From assembly GCA_963920665.1 (NCBI GenBank), contig OY987269.1, forward strand, positions 21,020,501 to 21,084,500: a stretch of 64,000 bases of DNA, given 5' to 3'. Positions 10,360 through 21,291 of the stretch are shown piece after piece. Below the pieces are notes generated by a model. It saw nothing but the letters and a program-made list of their open reading frames with translations, made no database searches and was not told the DNA's origin. Every line of letters starts with the position of its first letter. The stretch's first letter is position 1. Made by a program: the position numbers and the translations under genes. Source of the DNA: Straminergon stramineum. Lineage: Eukaryota > Streptophyta > Bryopsida > Hypnales > Calliergonaceae.

Positions 10360-13300
10360 GTGAGTTCAAATACTATGTAGCAAGTGTTAGCGATTGATAA
10401 GCGAATGATAAATTATAGTAGTGTTCAATGTATTGTATAAAGTTCTTTGTATAGTTTTTAACGACATTTCTATCTGATTTACTTTGAGCTCTACAAGTAA
10501 TCTTGTTTTATGCATTTGTGTTTATAGTTGAATTTAGAAATCTGTCTTTAACTTTCATTAGATAGACACTCTAGTATCGCACCTAGTGGTCAAAATTAGA
10601 AAAAAGTAATACTAGTGTTGGAAATTTTAGACAAGAATATTTTTTTTGTATGACAAATAATGAATATAGGAGTCCTAGTGGAATACTAAAAAACATATGT
10701 AGTTTCCTAAAGATAATGTTGAGATTAACTTTTGGGTGCAATAATATTGTTCATGAAAGTTTTATTTGTATAACATGGTTGATTAATTTTTTCAATATTA
10801 TAGGACAATTGCTCTCCATTTTGTTTCAGGATATCTCATTGACTCTAATAATTATATGCTTTGCAGGAGCAATGAGGGGTTCTTATATGTTCAAAGTGAG
10901 CATAGTAATAGATTGGCCAATGTGATGCCACGTCTTGAGAAATGCTTGAAGGATATGGAAGCATCTCCAAAGAAGAAAGTCTTAAATAAGAATCAATGTG
11001 TACATCTTTTCGGCAAACTTATACTAGCCATGAAGGAGGTTGACAAGATGTTTTCAAGTACTCCTAAGGATCTTAAGTTCCAATCTATTTTTGAAGAATT
11101 GGATTGTCTTCAAAGGAAAATAGAGATTTTGGTTCAAAATTGCACTAGACAAGATCAAGGGTGTCATTTGGTTGTATTTCAACTCCAAAACAAAGAAACT
11201 TTTCGTGAGCTCCTTTTGGATTTGAAGTGTTGTTATGATGTATCATGTGATTTGTACTTATTCCACCATCCAAATCAATCAAACAATATCTTACCTATTC
11301 AATTTGATGCGGCTACCTATGAACAAATCCTTGAAGATGCACAAGAACTTAGGAAGAAGCTTGAACTTGTACCTTGGGGAGAAGACTCAAAGGATTACAA
11401 TTTAGCGCAACATCTATTGTTGAGACTTCGAAATTTGGATCGAGTTGATGGTGGAGACTTGGATGATTTGGAGGTTCTTAATGATTTCGAGACACCAGAG
11501 CTTGGCAACGAAATAGGTGCAGGAAGTACTGGACATGTATTCAAATCAAATTGGTTGGGTCTCACTTGTGCTACAAAAGTGTTGGAAGGCGATCAAAGTT
11601 TTCTCATCAATTCTAGAAATGGGGCCAACACTTCCGAAGGCAATTCAAGTGTTCTTATAAGATCTCGAAAGGAAGTTGGCATCTTGGCAAGCTTGAGCCA
11701 TCCAAATCTTGTCCAATTTTTTGGTTGTGGGATTAATAAGAATAGTCATGACAACGTTGGAGAAGTTGAAACTGGTCAAATGTATTTGGTGATGGAATTG
11801 ATGGAAACAAGCTTGTTTTCCATGTTGAAAAGTTCAAGAGAACCTTTACCCTACCATGTTGCAATTGACATCATGCACCAAATTGCAAAGGGTGTGTATT
11901 ATCTTCATGACATGCAAGTGGCTCATCTTGATTTGAAACCTGCTAATGTCTTGTCAAGCCAAATATCTGAAGAGGGTCCTTGTCATATATTCAAAGTCAC
12001 TGATTTTGATACTTCCCTATTGGAGGTTTGTAGCAAACCAAAGGATCCGAGGCCATCAATGTACACCATTGGAACACCAGGTTATATGTCCCCTGAAGTG
12101 ACCAAAAGAAGTACAACTCCATTGTATCCATTTCAAGCTGATGTGTGGTCATTTGCCATGATATGTTCAGAGATCCTATCAAGAAAGGTTCCATATACTG
12201 GGAACAAAAGCTATAGACCAGACTTACCCAGCAATTGTGAAGAATTGACCAACTTAATCCAAGAATGTTGGTCTCAAGACCCTCTTCAACGACCAACATT
12301 TTCCCAAATTTGTAAAAGGCTCACAAATTTGAAGAAGTCTTTTTTGAAGGGAACCTATTCATGTGAGATGGTTCCACAATTTGGTTCACCTTGCACCTTA
12401 AGAAGATCCAAGTCCATCGCGGACCATGTCCCAAAGGTATGGAAGTACTAATCTACAAGACTTAGATAGTGATGTTTGTTTTTTGTAATTCCCTTTTGAT
12501 ATTTGGTATTCATGATTTTTAAAGAGTTGTTTTATTTTTATGTGAAACTAATATAGTAAATATGGTTTTTGTATTCGTATAGGTGGATGAGAAAATTACA
12601 CCACCAAAGGAAGTTCATGTGGATTTTGATGATCAATTGTCCAAGGTGAAAGGGCTATTGGAATTGAATTATGTAGGAATCATTGGTATGGGTGGAATTG
12701 GCAAGACCACACTAGCAAAGGCCATCTTTGATGATGTGATAGTAAAGTCGTCATACCATGCATCATGCTTTGTTGCACAATGCAAAGACTATCAAAGTTC
12801 ATATGATATATTGTGCAAGATATTACTAGAATTTGGGAAGAATAGAAAACCTATGAATTTTGGAGATGCCCAAGAGATGATGAAAGAGCTCTTGGTTGAA
12901 AAAAAGGTTCTTTTAATACTAGATGATATCAAGGATGATTCTCAAGTGCTTGATATAGTACCTCCTAACATTGTACAAGCTAGCAAGGGTACCACGGTAA
13001 TTCTTACAACACGTGATTGGAGTACAATACAATCATTTGTGGTCTTTGATGGAAAATTTGATGTTGAATTGTTGGATGAAAAGGTAGCAACAACACTTTT
13101 CACTACTCACCTTTCTTGGGGTGTAGGTCCTTTACCCCCAGACTTTGAGAACTTATGCAAGCATGTTGTGAAAGCTTGCAATGGCTTGCCTTTGAGCTTG
13201 AAAGTGATGGGTGCATTTCTTCGTGATAAAGAGAGGTTGCGAAGTTGGGAACGAGCATTACAAAGGATGGGAAGAGGAAGGAATTTGGATGGCAATGAGG

Positions 13301-16300
13301 AGATTTGGAACACCTTGCAAATTAGCTTTGATGGCTTGACCAAAGATGTTGAAAAGAGGATGTTTTTGGACATGGCTTGTTTCTTTTGTCGAGATGTGTA
13401 TCCTTCTGGCATTTCAAGAGAGACACTCTTGTACATGTGGTCCAAAGATGGCATTCTTCCAGAGGTTGAATTGCAAAGATTAGTTGACATGTCATTGTTG
13501 AAGGTCAATGAAGATGGTGACATACTTGAGATGCATGACCAACTTCGTGACTTGGGACGAAAGATTGCCAAAGATACAAGAGTTTGGAAAGCATCCATGA
13601 TCCCCGAAAGTGGATTTTCATGCAAGGTAATATTTTACTATTGCATTAGGCATGATAAGAATTGAAAGTTTTCTTATATACATTTGAAGGATGTGAGTGA
13701 CCATTCAAACCCATATACTTTCAAGAATGATGAGTTTTGATTGAAATGTTAGAAGTCCATTATCATTTGTAGCCTTTTTATGAAGATGTAATGCATTCTG
13801 ATGAAAACTTTCTTGAATGCAGGATGTTGAGGTTCTTGAAGGCATTTCTTTACAAGGGACTCTCGCCCATCATGGGCCTTTGTTGAAACATGACAAATCT
13901 TTTGATTTTAAGAACCTTCGTGTGTTGATTTTGGAAAGTGCTTCAAGCAATGTTAAAGCTTATTTTGATAACTTGGATTTATTACTTCAATTGGCTTTAC
14001 AATGTTCTAGATTGGAGGCTATTTTAGTTGAAGATTTCCAAAGTGTTATCCCATTGTCAAGTAAACTTTCTGCAGATACTAGATTTACTCTTAATAAGAG
14101 GATAGCAAACCTTTGTGGTACTCATACATCATTAAAGATTCTTGATCTAAAGAGCCTTAGGTTCCTCAAGAGATTACCGAAAACATTTGTATCAAGCAAA
14201 ATCCTATTGAGACTGGATTTGAGTAATTGTGATGCATTGGTGACATTGCCAAAGGAAGTCGGGAACTTTTCTTCTTTGACCACTCTAAATTTGCGCTCTT
14301 GTTCAAGTTTGGCGTCCTTGCCAAAGGAAGTGGGGAACTTGTCTTCCTTGACCACTTTGGATTTGCGCTTTTGTTCAAATTTGGCGTCCTTGCCAAAGGA
14401 AGTGGGGAACTTGTCTTCCTTGACCACTTTTGATTTGCACTATTGTTCAAATTTGGCGTCATTGCCAAAGGAAGTGGGGAACTTGTCTTCCTTGACCACT
14501 CTGGATTTGGAGTCGTGTTCAAGTTTGGCGTCCTTGCCAAAGGAAGTGGGGAACTTGTCTTCCTTCACCACTTTGGATTTGCGCTATTGTTCAAATTTGG
14601 CGTCGTTGCCAAAGGAAGTGGGGAACTTGTCTTCCTTGACCACTCTCAATTTGTGGAGTTGTTCAAGTTTGGCGTCATTGCCAAAGGAAGTGGGGAACTT
14701 GTCTTCCTTGACCACTCTCAATTTGTGCTCTTGTTCAAGTTTAGCGTCATTGCCAAAGAAAGTGGGGAACTTGTCTTCCTTGACCACTCTCAATTTGTGC
14801 TCTTGTTCAAGTTTAGCGTCATTGCCAAAGAAAGTGGGGAACTTGTCTTCCTTGACCACTCTCAATTTGCACTCTTGTTCAAGTTTGGCGTCATTGCCAA
14901 AGGAAGTGGGGAACTTGTCTTCCTTGACCACTCTGGATTTGCGCTTTTGTAGGAGGTTGGCGTCCTTGCCAAAGGAAGTGGGGAACTTGTCTTCCTTGAC
15001 CACTCTGGATTTGCACTCTTGTTCAAGTTTGGCGTCCTTGCCAAAGGAAGTGGGGAACTTGTCTTCCTTGACCACTCTCAATTTGTGGAGTTGTTCAAGT
15101 TTAGCGTCCTTGCCAAAGGAAGTGGGGAACTTGTCTTCCTTCACCACTTTGGATTTGGAGTCGTGTTCAAGTTTGGCGTCATTGCCAAAAGAAGTGGGGA
15201 ACTTGTCTTCCTTGACCACTCTCAATTTGAACTCTTGTTCAAGTTTGGCGTCATTGCCAAAGGAAGTGGGGAACTTGTCTTCCTTGACCACTCTGGATTT
15301 GCGCTCTTGTTCAAGTTTGGCGTCATTGCCAAAGGAAGTGGGGAACTTGTCTTCCTTGACCAGTCTGGATTTGCGCTCTTGTTCAAGTTTGGCATCATTG
15401 CCAAAGGAAGTGGGGAACTTGTCTTCCTTGACCACTCTCAATTTGCGCTCTTGTTCAAGTTTGGCGTCATTGCCAAAGGAAGTGGGGAACTTGTCTTCCT
15501 TGACCACTCTCAATTTGCGCTCTTGTTCAAGTTTGGCGTCATTGCCAAAGGAAGTGGGGAACTTGTCTTCCTTGACCACTCTCAATTTGCGCTCTTGTTC
15601 AAGTTTGGCGTCATTGCCAAAGGAAGTGGGGAACTTGTCTTCCTTGACCACTCTCAATTTGTGGAGTTGTTCAAGTTTGGCGTCATTGCCAAAGGAAGTG
15701 GGGAACTTGTCTTCCTTGACCACTCTCAATTTGTGGAGTTGTTCAAGTTTGGCGTCATTGCCAAAGGAAGTGGGGAACTTGTCTTCCTTGACCACTCTCA
15801 ATTTGTGGAGTTGTTCAAGTTTGGCGTCATTGCCAAAGGAAGTGGGGAACTTGTCTTCCTTGACCACTCTCAATTTGCGCTCTTGTTCAAGTTTGGCGTC
15901 ATTGCCAAAGGAAGTGGGGAACTTGTCTTCCTTGACCACTCTTGATTTGAGTGGTTGTTGGAGGTTGGCATCATTGCCAAAGGAAGTGGGGAACTTGTCT
16001 TCCTTGACCACTCTCAATTTGCGCTCTTGTTCAAGTTTAGCGTCATTGCCAAAGGAAGTGGGGAACTTGTCTTCCTTGACCACTCTCAATTTGTGGAGTT
16101 GTTGGAGGTTGGCGTCATTGCCAAAGGAAGTGGGGAACTTGTCTTCCTTGACCACTCTCAATTTGCGCTCTTGTTCAAGTTTAGCGTCATTGCCAAAGGA
16201 AGTGGGGAACTTGTCTTCCTTGACCACTCTGGATTTGGAGTCGTGTTCAAGTTTGGCGTCATTGCCAAAGGAAGTGGGGAACTTGTCTTCCTTGACCACT

Positions 16301-16798
16301 CTGGATTTGCTCTCTTGTTCAAGTTTGGCGTCCTTGCCAAAGGAAGTGGGGAACTTGTCTTCCTTGACCACTCTCAATTTGTGGAGTTGTTCAAGTTTAG
16401 CGTCCTTGCCAAAGGAAGTGGGGAACTTGTCTTCCTTGACCATTCTGGATTTGTGCTCTTGTTCAAGTTTGGCGTCATTGCCAAAGGAAGTGGGGAACTT
16501 GTCTTCCTTGACCACTCTGGATTTGGAGTCGTGTTTAAGTTTGGCGTCATTGCCAAAGGAAGTGGGGAACTTGTCTTCCTTGACCACTCTCATTTTGCAC
16601 TCTTGTTCAAGTTTAGCGTCCTTGCCAAAGGAAGTGGGGAACTTGTCTTCCTTGACCACTCTCAATTTGCACTCTTGTTCAAGTTTAGCATCATTTCCAA
16701 AGGAAGTGAAGAACTTATCTTCATTTGCCACTATTGATTTGGGCAACCGTTCAAAGTTGGCAGCATTGCGAAGGAAGTGGAGAACTTGTCTTTCTTGA
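10286..16798 (+). CDS. Kinase - NB-ARC - LRR fused immune receptor (PNL class)
   Basis: Likely intracellular immune receptor. Proposed exons are 10286-10359, 10867-12436, 12583-13626 and 13823-16798, all with GT/AG borders and matching phases, giving 1887 residues. The short first exon (hydrophobic start MVRFFMWIANFF) is the least certain; a later in-frame ATG is at 10925. Residues ~45-220 form a helical region. The kinase follows: glycine loop GAGSTG (242-247), Lys262, HLDLKPAN (catalytic Asp380) and DFD (404-406) in place of DFG, then GTPGY and SPE. The NB-ARC has P-loop GMGGIGKTT (583-591), kinase-2 LLILDD, RNBS-B, GLPL (749-752), FLDMACFF (TIR-type RNBS-D) and MHD (865-867). A linker leads to 35 LRR units of 24 residues (1035-1874). 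A fusion of kinase to NB-ARC is known in moss PNL proteins. The in-phase 146-bp intron joining the two halves argues for one gene, though a kinase gene next to an NLR gene is the alternative. The C-terminus ends by frameshift. Confidence 0.85.
14237..16756 (+). repeat. 35-unit 72-bp LRR tandem array (coding)
   Basis: Thirty-five units of exactly 72 bp encode variants of LASLPKEVGNLSSLTTLNL plus xSCSS. Units 2-34 are almost identical at DNA level, including silent positions, whereas unit 1 and unit 35 are diverged. Variation sits in the residues around the LxLxxC strand: the residue after LNL/LDL is Arg in 12 units, Trp in 7, His in 5, Glu in 4, Cys in 3, and Asn, Ser, Leu or Gly once each. 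The period is a multiple of three, so other frames and the opposite strand also stay open for hundreds of codons; those frames are artefacts. Confidence 0.95.
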
Positions 16799-17309
16799 AC
16801 ACTATCAATTTGCACTCATGTTTAAACTTTGCATCATTTCTGAAAGAGAACTTGTCTTCTTTGATTACTCCCCATTTGGATAAGTGTTTAAGCTTGGTGG
16901 TTTTGCGAAAGAGGTGGAGAACTTGTCTTCCTAGACGACTTTCAATTTGCATGCTTGTGTAAGCTTGGTGGTAGTGCGGAAGGAAGTGAGGAACTTGTTT
17001 TCCTTGACTACTCTCCATTTGGGCTTGCGTTCAAGCTAGGCAACAATGTTGCAAGAAGTGGGGAATATGTCTTCTTTGAACATTCTTGATTTGCACTCTT
17101 GTTCAAGCTTGATGACATTGCTAAAAGAGGTAGGGAACCTATCTTCTTTGATTACTCTAAATTTGGATAGGTGTTCAAGCTTGGTGGCATTTCCAGAGGA
17201 AGTGGAGAACCTTCTTTACTCGACAATTCTCTTTGGTAGGAATATGCTAGTAGGCGTTAAGAGACTACATGAAGACCAATGTAGTAAGTCCTTTAATATT
17301 TGTATATAA
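16757..17309 (+). pseudogene. Frame-broken relic LRR units 36-42 and old C-terminus
   Basis: Seven further 72-bp-like units follow the array. Unit 36 has lost one base at about 16769 (ttgcgaagg where others read ttgccaaagg), which brings the stop at 16796-16798 into frame. Unit 37 lacks six bases, unit 38 has another lost base and a TAG, and units 40-42 lie in an open frame to 17309 (ending in NLLYSTILFGRNMLVGVK and about 16 more residues). These units are far more diverged than units 2-34. They are the likely former C-terminus of the receptor, now untranslated. Confidence 0.8.
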
Positions 17310-17860
17310 AAATTATAAGTGAAATCAAGAAAATTATAGGGTCATGTTTCTATAAAGAAACATATATAATTAATAAAGGATATCTTTTCATCGCATGTAC
17401 AAGAGAAAAATTATAAACAGTAGGGGGGAGTTTTTTTATTTATAGTGAATTAGGTGTTTGTAGGTTTGATATGTGAATTCAATGGGAAAGGGTATCATTG
17501 TATATCACTCCAAAGCTTATTTACACTACATCTAATATTAAATGTTGATACAATGGAGGTTTGTATACTATGGTTTGCATGTTTTTATGTCACAATGCAT
17601 TTAGTGGCATCGAGTAAAGAACAACTCCCTTGAAAAATAAATCCAAATTTCTCTCAGAGCATAGGACAATACAATCTTTTTCTACTTGATAAAGTAACAC
17701 ACATCCTAAAAAACATGTATTTGTAACACATGATTGTAGAAATTTGGACTCCTTCATTGTTAAGGATCCTAAACATAGAATGCCAAGTTGGTCATTGTAG
17801 AAATCATCCTTTTTTTAACTATGTGAATCATTTGCTTAAAAACACCTGAAAACAATTGAT
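17310..17860. other. AT-rich sequence downstream of the receptor
   Basis: Probably holds the receptor 3' UTR and polyadenylation region, but no signal can be assigned with confidence. No other gene is seen. Confidence 0.4.
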
Positions 17861-17862
17861 AA

Positions 17863-18084
17863 TCCTTGAACGCCGGGTTGGTGATCATGGAGATCAACCA
17901 TTCTAGAACCGTGTGACATCATCCACTTTAGAAAAACCAGAAATATTCATTGGGAGTCAAACTAATGTAGAAGATCTTCCCTTTCCACCCCTAATTCAAA
18001 GGATGAATAGTTGCAATTCTATCCCATACAGGAGAATTCCTTGTCATTCGTCGGACAATAATTGTCTGCCTCATCGTTCAAGGG
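17863..18084 (+). mobile_element. MITE family E, copy with decayed TTAA flanks
   Basis: Starts TCCTTGAACGCCGGGTTGG and ends CGTTCAAGGG, an inverted terminal pair. The 222-bp body matches 31316-31537 throughout (for example cattgggagtcaaa, gtagaagatct). Flanks are ATAA and TTCA, each one base from TTAA. Confidence 0.7.
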
Positions 18085-18088
18085 TTCA

Positions 18089-18371
18089 AGGTCAAACTAT
18101 TGTACAAGACCTCCCCTTTTCACATAAGATTCTAAGGATGAACATCTACACTTCTATCTTACTTAATAAAATTCTTTGTCATCCATCAAACACTTTTAGG
18201 TTGTTGCATCATTCCAAGGTTAAGGGATTAACCCTAAAAGTATGAGACATATTACCAAGGTAACTTGTCAAAAATGATACAATTATTGGACCAATAGGTG
18301 CATTCTTCATTTCTACAATGATTTAGAAAATCATCCATCAAACACATTTTGGCCTTAGTGTCTGTACAAGG
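18089..18371 (+). mobile_element. Two shortened family E copies in tandem
   Basis: The first partial copy ends at about 18219 with TTAA at 18220-18223. The second is bracketed by TTAA at 18228-18231 and 18372-18375, begins CCCTAAAAGT and is only 140 bp. Both keep the catccatcaaaca word of the right half. Confidence 0.55.
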
Positions 18372-18375
18372 TTAA

Positions 18376-19160
18376 GTTTGCCCCTTGTCACCTATCACCG
18401 AGCTCTCATCAAAGATATTGCATACCTAAATATTCTAAACACTAAATCTTCATACATTACACATTGTATTCTTTCATCAAACCTTTGAATCCATTCTTGC
18501 CTAGGATAAAAAAAAGGTGTAGTGTCAATTTTCAACCTTGTGGGCTAAAGAAAAATTTAAAATATAACTCATGTAAGTATAAATAATTATTTTAAAATTG
18601 AGAGTTTGCTTGTGCAAACCACAAGAAATTTAACCTTGAAGGGATATACATAGAACAAAAAGTCCCCTCCCTCCCTAAAGAATTTGTATGTCCTCACTAT
18701 TCTCTAATTTCATCATCTAATTATTTTCAAAGATTATAATTCCATGGAAGCAAAATAGAACCTTGAAAAGTTCCAAGATAAAACTCACTTGCCATATCAT
18801 GTGCCACACATGATTAGGATGAAGATTTTCTCCCTTGATACAAAGGATTACTAAAAACTAAAATTAGAAATTGATTTCAATTTCATCTCTAGTGCTAGTC
18901 GCATGATTTCTTTTTCTCAAAAATCATTTATCAAAGCCTCTTTTTTGCAGTGTGATTCTAATGGGATGATTTCTTGATGGAATGTGAAAAGGTTCATTGT
19001 CATAAAGTTTGAAGGCAAAATTTTTTAGTAGCATAGGTTTGGTGAAAAAGTAATGACTTTTGAGATTTAGTATGACTATTTATTAATTTTTTAGCTTTCC
19101 AAAGAGCCAACATTCTCATAGTTTGGAATTAAGATGTAAAAATTATGGGCACAAAAGTAA
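18376..19160. other. AT-rich intergenic sequence
   Basis: No gene or clear repeat is seen. Confidence 0.45.
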
Positions 19161-19164
19161 TATA

Positions 19165-19500
19165 GTGATGAGTTGCCTATGAATTGAAGAGAGAGAACTT
19201 TGAATGGCTATAAAAGTCAAAGAGTATAATCTTGCGAGTTCAAATTTGGTGAATTTGTTGATATTTATGTTAACTTTATGAAGAATCTTTGTACTTTTAC
19301 TTTGAACTTAGGGAGAGAGATATGGACTTGAAGGTAAAATAATGAAGAATTGCCTTTGAATTGAAGAGAGAAAATCTTGAACGGCTATGAAAGTCAAACA
19401 ATATGAGATTTTGACTTGAAATTTGAGGTACCTGTAAATTTTTGTGTTAGCTTTTAAAAAAAATAATACACTCTTCATTTAGAGTTTTAGAGCAAATTTG
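19165..19500 (+). repeat. Diverged direct duplication, unit about 176 bp
   Basis: Two adjacent units share gaattgaagagag, then a tgaaygctatraaagtcaaa-like segment and a following tttgaacttag/ttagag region. The second starts at about 19341. Divergence is considerable, so the duplication is old. Confidence 0.5.
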
Positions 19501-19754
19501 GCATTCAATTTAATATTGAAAACTTCTTCAAAGGTCTTTTGAGGTTTATATACAACTTTTATTATATCTACACAACTTTATGGTATTTTTTTCCTATAAG
19601 GTTCATTCAAATATGAACATGACTTGGAGTATTTTCCAGGGTTTATTTTTCACTTAATTGTGAACTCCTTCATACTTTAGGCTAATTCTAATTGTAGCTA
19701 GAAATCTAGTGTTTTTCCAAGGCAAACCCTCTCTTCTTGACATCACATTGTGCA

Positions 19755-20650
19755 AGATGTGGCTTTTCAAGTTTCAACAATTCATTGTGAAAAATGAGAA
19801 AAGGTTACAAATTTGTAATCTCTAATTGCACGGATTGAAACTCAAATTTGTATACAATGAAGGAGCCATAACAATACTAGCTCAATGGCAAAGTTGAATC
19901 CAAAACAAAACAAAACATTTATTATTTATTCAAAGATAGAAAACAAAACATAGACAACAATGATGGAAAAGTCATCATAAAGAAGATGCACTAGTTGGCA
20001 ATACAATCAAGTGCCCTCTACATCAAGGAAGTAGTGGCTTCCAAAGTATAGAAAACTTCATGCCCAAAATGAGAGTATGTGACAATCTCATAATCCAACT
20101 TGCTCAAATTGAGACCCAATTTTGTCCAAAGTAAACAAGCCACTTGACTACTTGAGTATTGGTTCAATCACAAAGCTTACCCTAAAACAAAATAAGTTTA
20201 TGATTGTTGAGAGACAAAAAGTAAAGCACAACAAACATTCAAATATGGCATACACAAGACATGCTAGCTGACAATACAAACATGCACCATGTGCATTTTG
20301 GAGGTAGAAACTTTCAAAGTTTAAGCAATTCAATGTCAAAAACTCTAAATGGAAGTATGTTACAAATTTATAACACTCATTTTGCAAATTGCACCTCAAA
20401 TTTGTATAGAAGCCCCCACAATACTCTCTCAATTACATGCCTAATCATAAACTCCATTCTTCATAAACAAAACTCCAATTATACCATAACACAATTAAAC
20501 CACACCAACACTCCAAAGTTCCGAATCTAGTGCACCGGACCCCTTTGCCCTTCACCTCATTGCACCTCCATATTTCAAACCTTCATCAATTCAATATAAA
20601 AAATGAGTGTCCCTAACATCTCCCATTCCTTGTTCATTGATTAAAAATCA
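19755..20650 (+). repeat. Diverged tandem repeat, period about 270 bp
   Basis: Four related segments begin near 19768, 20038, 20311 and 20578. Each has a ttcaa-gtwt...caattca...aaaaatgag segment; the first and third also share acaaattt.taa and ctcaaatttgtata, and the second and third share gacaatacaa-like sequence upstream. Open frames at 20148-20530 on both strands fall in this repeat and are not supported as genes. Confidence 0.5.
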
Positions 20651-21290
20651 TGGTATACAATCTCTACTTATCAAAGTAATCTGACAGAACAAGCCCTTGA
20701 CGTACATTCTAATACCCTTGCAATGGTGGAATTACCACCTTCCTCATCTCTCCTTCCTCTATAATTTGCTTAACTAAGTTTATCCCTACAATCACACACT
20801 TCGATCTCCTACAATAAAAGCATACAGCTCCAAATTATTGAACAAGTCCTTATAATTATAGGTAGAGTCAAATTGCCACCCTTGCTTTACAACCAAGCAA
20901 TCATTGTAATGAACCTTCACTTTTTCCTCATCCTTGAGGGATGATCCCATGCCTTAGCAAATATCAAGAGCTTCACACTGCTAGAATTCTCAAGCTCATA
21001 AAATTTTGATTGGGACTTGTTATAATCTCATCTTCTCTCTATACTGCAATTGCCAATTTTGGGAAAAGAGATGAGGGAGAGGGAGAGTAACCCTACGCCA
21101 TAGCCAAGGTGTAGGGACACATCACACCAAGGGACTCACGACTTCATTGTGTGGTTCTTATTTAGGAAATTCTGAGGGTTTGGGCACTATGGTGGGGATG
21201 CTATTTGATTAGGGTTTGGTGTACAAGAGATTGGGGAATAAAGATAGAGAAGCAATAGAGCAAGGCTTTAGGCCATCTTCACATCATAAA
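20651..21290. other. AT-rich intergenic sequence
   Basis: No gene is supported. A short purine-rich stretch at about 21065-21090 is the only compositional feature. Confidence 0.4.
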
Positions 21291-21291
21291 C

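Noticed and set aside
10650..10925. 91-codon frame just before and overlapping the kinase exon
   Set aside because: It lies mainly in the intron between 10360 and 10866 and overlaps the kinase frame in another phase.
12685..12708. P-loop sequence resembling the site targeted by the miR482/2118 family
   Set aside because: Any NB-ARC P-loop encoding GMGGIGKTT has this form, and that microRNA family is known mainly from seed plants. Small-RNA data would be needed.
14584..16815. 743-codon open frame on the - strand across the LRR array, and other long frames at 14443-16737
   Set aside because: The 72-bp period is a multiple of three, so any frame free of stops in one unit stays open through all. 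The proteins are pure repeats with no domain, while the + frame is a canonical LRR joined in phase to the NB-ARC.
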